From: Hemileia vastatrix
Lineage: Eukaryota > Basidiomycota > Pucciniomycetes > Pucciniales > Zaghouaniaceae
Assembly (NCBI GenBank): GCA_030280995.1
Contig: JASXTE010000009.1
Span: 3,385,001-3,449,000, forward strand
Length of the DNA stretch: 64,000 nt
Direction of reading: 5' to 3'
The notes beneath the pieces are model-generated. The model ran no database searches and had not been told where the DNA came from. It worked only from the letters and a program-made list of their open reading frames with translations. Position numbers and translations under genes: made by a program. Numbering within the stretch: the first letter of the stretch is position 1; every line of letters starts with the position of its first letter. This document shows, in pieces, positions 42,465 to 53,599 of this stretch.

Positions 42465-44893
42465 ATGTCAAGTCTCAGATGTGTTGGACATTTCTCAATA
42501 ACAATCAATCAAATTTATATGAATGTAATTTCAAGATTTCAAAACTCACCGACCCCCACGATTTTACAGCGAGGCCATTCGAATGTTCATATTTTTGGAC
42601 TATTTGAAGAAAGAAAACCAACCCTTGTTGGTAATCTTTCTCAAGTGCAGAGTCAGCACATTGGACCACTATTGGGTGACATTGGCTCTGGATCTCACCA
42701 TTTAAACCAAAGAAGTGCCTTGAATCCTATGAAGCCTTTCTATTTTCATGCTTACTTGGTTCCAGTTTTTGGTAATCAGTATCAACTTTGGGGATGCCTC
42801 TTTTCTTCAAGTACACTAATCAGTCTTGCTAAAGAAGCATTTTCTTCTGCACAAATCGATTTATGTCCAATCCTGAACTACGACTCCACTATCTTTTTTA
42901 ATATCCCGCATGTAATTTTTGAAGGCTCTTTCCAAATATCTCAGAGTACTCAAGATTGGAAAGCTGATCAACTTATCCGAGGAATCAAAACAGTTCTCAA
43001 AACACATCAACTTCAAGCAATAAATTTTATGATTGACAATGAACGAATGTTAAAGGAAAAGTTGGATATCATGTGGAGGCACCAGGACAACCATTGGCTT
43101 AGAACTGGATTCGATGACTATAAAGATCAGTTTCCTAACAATCAATTGCCGCCTGAAGGAAACGGGTCAATACTTGCTGATGATATGGGTTTGGGAAAGA
43201 CACTTTCAACTCTTTCTCTTATAAGTGCAACTCAAGGTGAAGCAAGACAATTCCAGGTATCAGAAAATCAAGAAAGTATTAATCGGAGTTCAGCCACACT
43301 GATTATATGCCCCCTGGCAACACTATCGAATTGGATCAATGAAATAAGTGTGCACTTTGAAGATAATGCACTTCCTTTCAAGGTTCTTTATGGGAAGGAT
43401 TGTCAAAATACTAATGTCAATGAGCTACAGGACACTGCTATTGTTTTAACGACCTATGAAATAGCTAGCCCAACGATGTCAAAAAATCAAAGCCAAAAAA
43501 AGATACTGGTGACTCAAATGCTCTTTTGGTATAGAGTTGTTTTAGATGAAGCTCAGTTAGTGCCCATTTCTATATCTAAAACTTAAAACTTAATTTTTAT
43601 TATCAATTTTTATAAATATTCTTTTAGTTACATTAAAAATCCTTACTCGTAGAGGGCTCAAACAATATTTGACTTGGAATCCCAACACCGACTATGCTTG
43701 ACTGGAACTCCACTTCAGAACAGGCCCACTGACCTTCAAAGTCTCATATTTTTTCTTAGAATCGAAAAGTGGCAAGAAGACTGGTTATGGAAGAATTTCC
43801 TTTTTCCAGGTTTGCAAAAAGGAAAGGCTAATTCTATTAAATCAATCAATCACTTAATGAAAGTCATAAGCCTACGTAGAACAAAGGATGCAATTTTGTC
43901 TCTTCCAAAAAAGATTCAAAGGGGGATATCGGTTCAATTAGCAGATCCATGGAGGTCTAAACTTGATGTGCTTCAAGAAGGATTCACTGAGCGATATGGG
44001 CCCTCCAGAAGCACTGACTTCCCTTGGGACTCATCTGAGTTTCTAAGAGAGCTGATGATTTTAAGAAAATTCTGCAACCATCCAATCTACAAAAATCTGG
44101 ATGAAACTCCAACTTTTGATTTCACCTGGCAGCATTCCGCAAAGATTTGTAATCTTATAGGCCACTTAAAAAACTTTTTGTCTGGTGAAAGGGATATAAA
44201 TTTTCCAAAAGCTGTTATATTCTCCAACTTTGCAGACTTTTTGCAGATGTAAGTGATTCTATAATGAATTGTTTTACAAAATTGTGTTGGCTTATTAAAA
44301 ACAATTTTCTAATATTTGAAAATAGAATAAAAATGGCTTTAGATGACCACAATATTAGGTATACCCAGCTTACGGGTGAACTCAGCCGGACAAAGCGAGA
44401 CAAAAATATGCATGAATTCCATTTTAATAAAAATTGCCAAGTTTTGGTTGGAACAATTCAGGCTGCAGGAGTGGGTATAGATCTCAGGTGCGCTCAAAAT
44501 GTATATATAATGGTGAGCTCAATGTCTTTTATTTCATATTAAGAACAAAAATATTAAATTTTTTATATGTTCAATGTTGAAATAGGAGCCAAATTGGAAT
44601 CCAGCAGTTGAGAAACAGGCTGTTGATCGGCTTTATAGAATGGGGCAGCAAAATGAAGTAAATGTTTTGAATTATTTTGTACAAGGGAGTATAGAATTCA
44701 GCATGTATAAGATTCAAAGGAAAAAAATGGAGCTAACAATGTAAGCCAAATTTCATTTCTATAAATTTTAATGATAATAGTAATCATTAAAATTATGTTT
44801 TTGTTTTCAAGGCTAAGTGTCCCAAACAGTGGAAATGAGGAGTATGAGTGTGCAAACCTATTATTAAGGGAGTTTGTCAATCACTCACATTAG
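42465..44893 (+). pseudogene. SNF2-family helicase (Rad5/Rad16-like), one nonsense codon
   Basis: A five-exon gene, with introns at 43556-43627, 44249-44325, 44513-44585 and 44741-44811, encodes a protein of about 710 residues with both SNF2 ATPase lobes. Motif I is ILADDMGLGKTLSTLSLI (about residue 238). Motif Ia is LIICPLATLSNWINEI. Motif II is DEAH, created by the first splice. Motif III is LCLTGTPLQNRPTDLQSL. Lobe 2 shows FSNFADFL, VLVGTIQAAGVGIDL and QAVDRLYRMGQQNEV (motif VI). Such proteins use ATP to translocate on DNA and remodel chromatin or repair complexes. No RING or HIRAN domain is obvious. A single TAG at 43650-43652 interrupts the second exon just after DEAHYIKNPYS, while everything else is open. 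Its coding end overlaps the convergent gene by 17 bp. Confidence 0.82.
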
Positions 44894-45997
44894 AGGAACA
44901 AAGAATTTCAAGGAGAGCAGGTAAATTTATGGGATTTTGAGGATTTAAAAGTCTGAGTTGTTGAGGATTTAGAGATGCAAGATATAAGGGAGAATAACAG
45001 TCATTCGGCAAACCCCGGGGGACATGAGAAGGATTAAGGTTAGGGGATAATGTTGAAACCAAACTGATTCTTTTGTACAAGGCCAAGTCCTTTAGCACAC
45101 TGCCAGAGTAGGTTGAATTATCTCGAATATCAAAGTGTTGTTGGTCAAGATATTGTGCAACTTTAGAAAAATCTTCAGACCTCCATTGCATTAAGATACG
45201 TCTTAACGATCCATCATTATCAATTTCGGTGTCTGAACAACATTTGATGTTTGTGAAAAGGTTGTGATAAGTTTCACAATGTGGAAGTTGTTTAAGAAGT
45301 TTAGTTCGGTTAACTGAATTCTAAGAATCTTTGTTATTTGAAATAAAGGTCATAAATAAAAACGGTTGAAAAAAAAGGGATTTTCATACTTTTTTTTTAT
45401 TCTATATTTATGCTTTCTCACTTTGATTATTTCTTGAGAGCTATGAGAATCCTTCCCAAGTCTTAATCTATCAGCATGACCTAAAAACCAACGGTGAAGA
45501 ACTCCTATTTGATTTGAGAAGCTAATTTGAGTTGAGTCAATTGGATATGCAATCAAATTATTGGTTTTTAAGGCATTGTCCCAGTGTTTAATGAGAATAT
45601 TTGCCAAGACCTGGTTCCATTTGTCAAACCAATCTAGGTTCCAAGCGAAAGTTGATCCTGGGAAACCACACATGCGAAGGTGCTCAATAAAAGATTCACG
45701 GAAAATTGGTGGAAACTTTTCTGAAACCGCTGAATTTGATTCTGGATGAGGTAGTTCAAAGGCAATGTTGCAAGAATTCATGTCGAATGATGAAAATCTG
45801 TCTAATTGCTCTTCAGTAGGGTTTTGTTTCCATCCATTTGATTCTGGTGACATATCCAAAAGTGAACGACAAAAATTGTGTATAGATCTACAAAAGTGAG
45901 AATTGAATTGAGGCAAAGTCTCATTAAAAATTCTATTAAGTGTTCCTGTGTTTGTGGGCAGGTTTCCATGAGGAAAGTAAGAGCTACTAGGGTTCAT
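44877..45997 (-). CDS. transposon accessory protein 1 (unknown family, paralogue of 51296-52555)
   Basis: The ATG at 45997 begins MNPSSSYFPHGNLPTNTG. The first exon runs to about 45400 and the last exon from 45320 to the stop at 44877. It has a conserved block with HLRMCGFPGSTFAWNLDWFD, VLANILIKHWDNAL and QIGVLHRWFLGHADRLRLGK, then a basic stretch RKHKYRIKKKY. The C-terminal block has HVPRGLPNDCYSPLYLASLN. Both blocks match accessory protein 2. The exon join is uncertain. A GTGAGA donor at 45421 keeps the frame but drops the basic stretch. A donor after the basic stretch would keep it, but is out of frame by one base in a 10-A run. No known domain is recognised. A DNA-binding or regulatory role, like TnpA of plant CACTA elements, is only a guess. 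Confidence 0.6.
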
Positions 45998-47072
45998 AAA
46001 TAATTAGATTAAGAAAGTGTTCAATTAAATTAAACAAAGAGGAAGGATAAATTGTTGAGCTCCAAAACTTTATGATCAAAGTTGATTTAAGGAGAAATAT
46101 CACAAAAATTAAGAATAAGAAATATTTCGACTTTATGGAATTATAATATGCATAAATTATATTTTTATATGCAACTTGAACTCAAAAGGAATGGTATAAA
46201 ATAAAGAGAATGATTATGTGATAAAAGCAGACTCATTTAAGAAACGGATTTTTTTTTCTTTTCAAAAAATTCTTCCACAAAAATAATTTGTTAAATGTGA
46301 GGCTATGTTCATTTTTTGATTACCAAAAAATTATTTTTGGTCCAATATGATAGTAATACATATTCTTTTGAGTAATTTTTTTCAACCTGAATAAATAGAC
46401 TAGAGTTTCACTTCATCGCATTTATGTATGAAAAGTTATACAAGGTTTCAGCTTTTATGTAATTCTTTAAGGTTTACACTTTTGTAGCATCTATTATTTG
46501 AGTATTTTTGATTTTTTCTTTATAGAAAATTCTACCTAGTACAGACCAATTTTCAAGTTGAAAGAAATATGTTTGTGATTGTTTTTTACAAAATATTAAA
46601 CTTATTTTTGGGTTTAACTTTGATTTTCGGGGTAATTTTTTAAATAATTATGTTAAAAATATGGATTACTTTTCTTATAGTCCATAACTAAGAATTTTTA
46701 TCAAAATCAAATAATTATAGGGTAGTTAGATATAACTCAGAAGGCATTTGATAGAAAAATAATTAAGATGCTTGTGCGTACAACAGAATTTTTTCTATGA
46801 TAGAAAATATTCTGATAAACATGCATGCATTGTTGTACAAATGCAGAGAGTATACAGAATACAAATAAAGTAGACTGCATAACTTTAAATTAATATATAA
46901 TTTATCCGATTAAAAATTAAACATTTAAACTTAAATAATTTCAACACATATTCCATCATATTCTTTTGATAAAAAAATGTAGCTTATATTAGCTAGTGCC
47001 TTTCAAAAAAAGGAATACCTTCAATCGGTAACTTCGAATAGCTAACTTATTCCTACAATTATCACAATTACA
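45998..47072. other. divergent intergenic region
   Basis: No gene is seen between the divergently oriented accessory gene 1 and the transposase gene. The sequence is strongly AT-rich with short inverted pieces near 46780-46850 (TGCGTACAACA and TGTTGTACA). It probably holds the promoters of both genes. Confidence 0.4.
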
Positions 47073-50000
47073 ATGCCTCCATTTTTTCATGTATGTCAAT
47101 GTCAAGATCTTGGATGTGTCAATAGAAAGTATCAAACTTCTTCTGGGTCCTTTGAAGTTGGTATGGCTTTCAAAAGCTCTAATTCTTATGCAAAACATCA
47201 AGAGGAAAGAAATAGGAAGGCCCAGATGGTTATTTCTTCCAACAATCCACTTAACATTGGAAGTTCCCGCTCCACAGAAACAGTAAGCTGTATATCTATA
47301 GTTCAATGTGAGAATTAAAGTCTTTATGATGTTTCAATGATTTATTACATAGGGGCAGTTGCTATTGGGGGCAGAAGTATCTTCAACAGTCTCTAGAAAC
47401 TCAAATCTTGGGGAACGGTATAGCCAAATAATTATGTGGCAGGCAGCAAAGCTTTCTCTGATTCATCATTTGAGAAAAGAAGGTTGTACTCAATTTTTGG
47501 ATGAAGAAATTAAGAAGCTCAAACTTCTAGGTGATAGTGGAATACTGGATTCTGATAGCATTGTCCGCCTGGTCCCACACTCGATAGATACAGTTTTTAG
47601 TCGATTAAAGCTCAATCAATCATTTTTCACTAAAACATGCTGTCCTAAATGCTTTGCTCTTTATGAGTATAACTCTGAATCTCAACCATCTATACTATGT
47701 TGCAATCAACCGTTTCTTTCATCATCAAAGCGCTATTTAAAAATGTTTGGATCAGGACAAATTGCAGTTAAATGTGATGAAAGGCTGTATTTGATGGAGG
47801 AACATCAAGAACATGTAAAATACTTATCTCTTAAAACATTTCATCACCATTCTTTTATCGACTGGCTTAAGGAAAAGATCAAACTGTTCAAATTTGAGCT
47901 TCTGATTGAGAAGAAAACCCCTGTGGCAGAACGTGTAGAGTGTGATTTGATGAAGGATGTTTGTGATGGTTCAATTTGGAAAAACTTTCCCATAACCACT
48001 CCAGCTCTGGATAGCAATGATGATGAATATACGATAACTTCAGGCAACTTAATGTTTACTTTATATGTCGACTGGTTTAGGCCTGGTGGTAATAGGATTG
48101 GAGGTCATCAGAAGTCTGTAGGCAATATTATGATGGTGTGTATGAACCTACCTCAAGAAGATAGATACAAAATGGAAAATCTTTTTTTGTATTCTATTAT
48201 ACCCGGACCAACAGAACCCACAAGTGAACAGCTTAATCACCTTCTAAAACCACTGGTTAATGATCTACAAACTCTATGGGATGGTATATTGATTGAAAAG
48301 ACACATCTTTATCCACGAGGCTGGAAATTAAGAGTTGCATTGTTCTCTTTGATAGGTGACATTCCTGCAATACGAAAATTGGCTGGCTTTTCGAGTCACT
48401 CTGCAAAAATGTTCTGCTCTTTCTGTAATATCTCTAAAGATGAAATTAGTGAAAAGAATGTGGGAAATTTTTCATTACGGAATCATGAGGATCATATGTG
48501 CTGGGCAACAAAGTGGAAAAATTCTAAGTCACATTGGGAGCATGTATCAATTGTTCAAAATCATGGGGTACGATGGAGTGAGCTGAATAACCTTGAATAT
48601 TGGCGTCCAACTGAATATTGCTCAATTGATGTTATGCATTCACATATGCTTGGCAACCTAAAAGATCACAGTCTAAGCTATTTTCAAATCCAAAATGCAG
48701 CAAAAGATCTAGAAAGAAAGCTGGAAAAGGATAAAAATTGGCATGTAAGAGAAGAAGATGATGATTTCTTTTCTGATACTTCACTGCACAAACATTCAAA
48801 AAAACGTAGAAGTAGCTTAAGCACCACGAATAATGATGATGATGATACAGGACACACGAGACAGCACAAGCGGCAAAGACGTACGAGTTCAAGACAGTCA
48901 TCAAGTCATCATGGACTAGATAATGAAGGATTGGGAACAAATCGATCAAGAAGCCAGAGTAGGTCATCCAGCTCCAAATTTATTCCTCCATATAGCGATG
49001 TGGCCTCAGTACAGTCTCAAAGCAGTGACAGTAGGAATTCATTGTATAACTTAAGGCAAAGAAGCATTAGCATATCACAGAGTGAAGGATCTCACTCATC
49101 AAATGAGACAGCTAGAGATGAAGAAAATAAAAGGAAAGGTAAGGAGAAAGAAAATGAAGGTAGTAGTAATCCACGAATCACAGCAGCAGAGCTACAGGTT
49201 GTATGGAAGATGATTGATCAAGTAAGAAGACCTTCCTGGCTAACACGAGTTCCAAAATCAGTAGGATCTAAAAAGGCAGGATCCCTCAAGGCAGCAGAAT
49301 GGCACATGCTGTATACTCTCTACTTCCCTTTGTCACTTATACCCCTTTGGTTTGAAAAATTTAAAGAATCTGAATCTTCAGCTTCCTCAGCTGATAAACC
49401 AAGAGAATATTATCTTCTCAAGTCACTTGTAACATTATGCTCGATCACCAATTTTTTGACATTAAAAAATATACAGACTAATGAGCTTAAAGATCTAGAT
49501 CAATTTCTGTTAGAGTATCGTGAGTGCCTTGAAGAGGGTTGGAAGAATATTAATGCAAAGCCAAATCTGCATATCACTCAACATTATCCTGAAATGATAA
49601 AGCGTCTTGGTCCACCATCAGGTACAGCTACTTGGTCTGGAGAGCGGGTGAATCATATATTATCTGAAATTCCAAACAATCACCATCCATGTATGTAATG
49701 TTTGTAAGAAATGATTTAAAAACTCAGCTGTGCTAATTTATTAATATTTACCACAGGAGAGATACCGCTAACAATGCTCAAACATTGGTATCGGAAGTCT
49801 AGGGTATTAGATCTTGGTGAAGCTGAAGATAATGATCAATGTGAGACTAAAAAAATCCATATTGATCTCGATAAACAAAACAAATGGATCCATCTAAGTA
49901 TGGCATTATTTACTAAATGGGTAAGGGCACGAATGGGAAAAGAAACTTCAAGATGGGCTTTGACACCATTGGAGAAAAGTGGGGATCGGGTAGTTGAAAA

Positions 50001-50476
50001 TGTAGCAAGAATATTGATACATGGAAGGAGGTTTACTAGTTACCATCGACACATTGATAATTCAACAATTGAATTCTACTATGGAAAAGATAGCCAGCTT
50101 GGGCAAATTGATGATCTTTTCAGATCAAAGGAAGAGATTGATCAAATATATTTAATAGTAAGTCCTTTCAAAGAGCTCCGTCCAGAAGAAACATCAAAGG
50201 ATCCCTATGAGCTTTTCCCACAAGTGCATTTTCGGTTAGTAAGAGTAGCCAAAGCAACTCAAATTGTGATTAAGAAAGATGCAATAATTGGACATGCAGC
50301 TACTGTCGAGCACAAAAAAGGAATGTTTGGAATCAAAGACAAGGTTGTCACTGCCATTGGACTGCAGACAGTAGTGAGTGAAAAAATTAATCAAATTTAT
50401 TTTCTGTTGACTAACATCTTTGTGTTAATTTGAGATTGGGGAAATTTGTAGGATTGGTGATATTTGTAAATGGTGA
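47073..50476 (+). pseudogene. Tnp2-type (CACTA superfamily) transposase, nonsense at a splice junction
   Basis: Exon 1 (47073-47282) encodes a Cys-rich start (MPPFFHVCQCQDLGC) and joins exon 2 (47353-49690) across a 70-bp intron. The Tnp2 core is clear: YVDWFRPGGNRIGGHQKSVG with the first catalytic Asp (about residue 310), MMVCMNLPQEDRYKMENLFL, SIIPGPTEPTSEQLNHLLKP, and KLAGFSSHSAKMFCSFCNIS. The second Asp is in SIDVMHSHMLGNLKDH (about 496). A Ser/Arg/Asp-rich insert follows, and the third acidic residue lies in WSGERVNHILSEIPNN (about 834). The next intron is 49691-49756. Splicing it joins T and GA into TGA, whereas G at 49690 would give Gly and the usual GE..LTML motif. Downstream the frame is open (IPLTMLKHWYRKSRVLDLGE) to 50433, or to 50476 if a further intron 50374-50434 is used. 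The enzyme would cut and join the element ends. Confidence 0.85.
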
Positions 50477-50877
50477 AAGAAATAATTCAATGCTCGATTA
50501 AAAAATGCAATGCATCCAACTTACCTTATCATAAACCAGTGAACAATTACTTTGGTTGCTTTTATTGCGAGAGAACCCATGCTTTCAATGAGTCATTTTT
50601 ATCTTAAATGTAAGAATGAAAGAAATAAAATCATGATAATGAGAAATATGATAAATTTTTTACTTAATGAATGATCTTCTTGCTCATTCATCTACTATAA
50701 ATAGTTTGACCTTCCAACTTTAGCTGATAGCTATATATTATTCACTTTATTTTTCGACAAGAGAACATACACGTTTACAAGACTATATACATAGTATCTT
50801 TTTTTACTTTAGCTTTGATAGGTATAAATTTTAACAACTGATTATTTTTATTTTATTTTATTTTATTACAGTTCATT
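50477..50877. other. intergenic region before accessory gene 2
   Basis: No gene is seen. AT-rich sequence ends in a TTTTATTTTATTTTATTAC tract just before the ATG at 50878, which also looks like an intron acceptor region (ATTACAG). Confidence 0.4.
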
Positions 50878-51226
50878 ATGGATGATAATTTTGAAGGGAT
50901 GTCTGTTGACCCAACCGATTCTGATTGTTTTCCGCCTCAACATACTAATACTGGAAATACTCCTCCACCACCCTCTTCTGATCCACCTCCAGATGCATCT
51001 CAATCTGTACCACCTAATCCTAACCCACCACCTAATCCCAATCCAGGCCAAGAGTCTCATTCAGAACCGAGAAATTTTAATCCCAATCATCCTTCTGCTT
51101 CTGAAAGTGCTGATCAGCAAGCTGATCAGCTAGCAAGAGATTGGGCTAGTGAAGTATTGAGGGAATTTTTTGGAGACCAATCATCATCTGCTCAGCCTAA
51201 CCAAGGAGCAAGCACAAGTGGAGCAG
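50878..51226 (+). CDS. Pro-rich acidic ORF upstream of accessory protein 2
   Basis: The ATG at 50878 opens a 116-codon frame, acidic at first (MDDNFEGMSVDPTDSD), then Pro/Asn-rich, then a possible amphipathic helix, DQLARDWASEVLREFFGDQ. A good donor, GCAG|GTAAGT, lies at 51227. It would naturally be exon 1 of the next gene, but the only nearby acceptor (ending 51324) gives the wrong frame. So either this is a separate gene, the two are joined differently, or a one-base frameshift has occurred. No family is recognised. Confidence 0.45.
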
Positions 51227-51295
51227 GTAAGTAAAATTTGTAGTGTATTCTTTTATTGAAAAATAACCAATTTAATTAACTTATTTGAATTGTTA

Positions 51296-52555
51296 ATGAA
51301 TCCCTCAATCATTATGGGTATCAGTGATTACCACAGACTCAATTCAGCAGAGTCTCATGAGCGAGAACGGGGGTTAAGGGCTGTAAGAGGCTTAGTTAGA
51401 AGGAATGATGTTCCCAGGAGCTCGGACAGTCTAAATAGAAATATTTACCACTTTCTGAAGTATTGTCTTGGGGGACCAACACAAATATCAAAATATTCTG
51501 CGAGCCCAACACCTTTGGAGATTGAAAATTGGAAATATTGGAGCCAATTCAAACTAAAAACCATTCAAACTGTCCTAACCCAAGTCCAATCTTCTAACCG
51601 TGCCAATTCTGCAGCTGATCGACAATTTCTGATAACCAATTCTATAGCCTTCTTGCGATCCAAAATTCGACTACCCGAATTTTTTCCAGCACCTGAGCCT
51701 CGAGGACTAAAAGGAGGAGCACCGATCCCACTTTCTGTCAAAAGAAACTTAGAGCGTGAATTGCAAGAAAAAGGTTTTCGGAAATTCGCGTTTGATTGGA
51801 CTTGCCGTGATTTTTCAGAATCAACTTGGAATCAAGTCATGGGAAGCATAGTATGCGACCACTGTACCAGATGGCTCACCACCTTGAATACAATCGATCA
51901 GTCAAAGCTTCAGTTCACTCAATGTGTTATTGAGAAATGGGTAGTTAATAAGGGGAAGGAGATGATAAGGTTGTTTGGGCAAGAAGAGGAAAGGGTAGCA
52001 AGAGAAAAGATTGAAAAGAGGGCAAGGGCACAAGTAAAACGTTATCGGACCAAGGTAAGTTTTTTATTTTACTTTGCTTTTTGTTATTATGAAGCTGATT
52101 TAGTTGGAATTCAGATTGCTAGTGCACGCTACAAGTTAGCAAGAGATCTCTGCAGTGATGTGCCAGGTTTTGTTGTGCTTTTTCATGATACTAGGTGCAT
52201 CTCTGATATCGAGGAAGGCCCAGCACCAGCCCCAACTGCACCTATCCGAGCTATTCCTGGATGGCGAAATCCTGAACTCAATGATTTGTTTAAAAAAATG
52301 GATAAGATGACAAAGGACTTAGCCCATACACCAGCTCAAAAAAAATCAGCATTAAAAACATATTCACGGTCATCAGAAAGGACAGTTGCACAAAATGGTA
52401 TATTCAATGTTCCCAAATACCTCCCCAAGAATTGCTATTCAGCAACATTTTTGCAAGGATTATCTGTGAATGAACGTGAGTCACTTGGGGTTGGAGCTGA
52501 TATTGATCTGGTAAAGATTCGGGAATCAATTAATAGAGCATCAACATCATCATAA
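51296..52555 (+). CDS. transposon accessory protein 2 (unknown family)
   Basis: An open frame of about 420 codons begins, if the ATG at 51296 is used, MNPSIIMGISDYHRLNSAES; accessory protein 1 also starts MNPS. A 60-bp intron, 52055-52114, is in frame whether spliced or not, and the alignment with protein 1 suggests it is spliced (YRTK|IASARYKLAR). Shared features with protein 1 are ELQEKGFRKFAFDWTCRDFS, WNQVMGSIVCDHCTRWLTTL, QCVIEKWVVNKGKEMIRLFG, a basic coiled stretch EKIEKRARAQVKRYRTK, and the tail NVPKYLPKNCYSATFLQGLS. No known domain is recognised. Presence of two diverged copies on either side of the transposase suggests a structural or regulatory partner of transposition. Confidence 0.65.
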   Translation: MNPSIIMGISDYHRLNSAESHERERGLRAVRGLVRRNDVPRSSDSLNRNIYHFLKYCLGGPTQISKYSASPTPLEIENWKYWSQFKLKTIQTVLTQVQSSNRANSAADRQFLITNSIAFLRSKIRLPEFFPAPEPRGLKGGAPIPLSVKRNLERELQEKGFRKFAFDWTCRDFSESTWNQVMGSIVCDHCTRWLTTLNTIDQSKLQFTQCVIEKWVVNKGKEMIRLFGQEEERVAREKIEKRARAQVKRYRTKVSFLFYFAFCYYEADLVGIQIASARYKLARDLCSDVPGFVVLFHDTRCISDIEEGPAPAPTAPIRAIPGWRNPELNDLFKKMDKMTKDLAHTPAQKKSALKTYSRSSERTVAQNGIFNVPKYLPKNCYSATFLQGLSVNERESLGVGADIDLVKIRESINRASTSS

Positions 52556-52699
52556 CTTAGGTATAATGGTGATCTTCTGTGTAATATAGCTATCTTATAT
52601 TGAATTTTATGTATTCTGTTTTTTTTCAAAGCAGCTTGGTAAATGTTATAAAGTGATATGAGAGAGAGTAACATTTTATTTAAGAAAAACAAATAATGT

Positions 52700-53530
52700 C
52701 ACCACGCAATATAGGGGGAGGACTTGCTAGCAAGTCCGCAACTTGAAGTCAGATGGAAATCAGATGGAACTCAGACTGAAGTAATACTGAACTTTCTTTT
52801 GAAGTATCACACAAATAACAATGGATCTATATTGAAAACATAGTGAAAGTGTGAGGATAACTGAATGGAAGCCAGAAAAAATCATTCCATGAGTCTACTC
52901 AATGCAAAGTATTTTTTGAAGATCAGTGACTTTTTCCATTACCTACAACTGTTATTACAGAATTGAAAACTATGTTTCAGCTACTATTTTATGGAAGTGA
53001 AATCTGTTCTTCGCCCGAAGAACAGAGTTCATCCTCCTATTTTCACACTCTGTTTTGTTTCAGCTAATATTTTATGGAAGTGAACTCTTTTCTTCGCCCG
53101 AAGAACAGAGTTCATCCTCCTATTTTCACACTCTGTTTGCACCAATCTCCATCCCTTTCAATTCTATCAACACATGCTTGTCTTCCCTTCCCATGCCTTT
53201 CGCTATCCTCCCAGCCCCATTGTATGCCATCCTCTTTTGATCCCCATTTCACCCCTCTCAACCTCTCCCAGACCCTTTTCTTCATTTAAAATGCCTTGGA
53301 ACCCTTAATCTTCCCTTCCAACTCTTTCCCAACCTTTTCGCTACCCCATACACCCTTCCTCACCCCTCTCTCCAGCCTTTCCAGCCCTTGTAGCCCCATT
53401 TGTGTTCAAAATAAATTCAATACTTCTTCATGATGGTTTCATCACTTCCTCAATGTGTGCTCAAAAAGATATGAATTAGGGTTCAAGGTTGCGGACTTGC
53501 TAGCAAGTCCGCCCCCCATATTGCGTGGTG
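52700..53530. mobile_element. CACTA-type miniature element 3 (831 bp)
   Basis: The terminal inverted repeats begin CACCACGCAATATAGGGGG on the left and, inverted, CACCACGCAATATGGGGGG on the right. Each is followed by the palindrome GGACTTGCTAGCAAGTCC. The target duplication is TGT (52697-52699 and 53531-53533). The interior differs from elements 1 and 2. It contains an 83-bp tandem duplication (52973-53055 and 53056-53138) that includes the palindrome GTTCTTCGCCCGAAGAAC. It is followed by a pyrimidine-rich stretch (CCTTCC-type) with no supported gene. Confidence 0.85.
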
Positions 53531-53599
53531 TGTATGAGATATAAAAATGTATTTTCAACAAATTGATGGTCCATACCTCTTTATGTCACATTTATGTAT

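Noticed and set aside
47073..50476. KDZ-type transposase, because TET/JBP genes usually accompany KDZ elements
   Set aside because: The motifs DWFRPGGN, IIPGP-EP and ID-x-MH are of the Tnp2 (CACTA) type, and KDZ hallmarks are not seen.
50374..50476. Transposase ending simply at 50433
   Set aside because: Not fully rejected: an in-phase GTGAGT..TTGAG intron and a short extra exon to 50476 are equally possible, so the longer span is annotated.
53139..53460. A pyrimidine-rich frame in miniature element 3 as a gene
   Set aside because: It is low complexity, short, lacks any motif and lies in a non-autonomous element.
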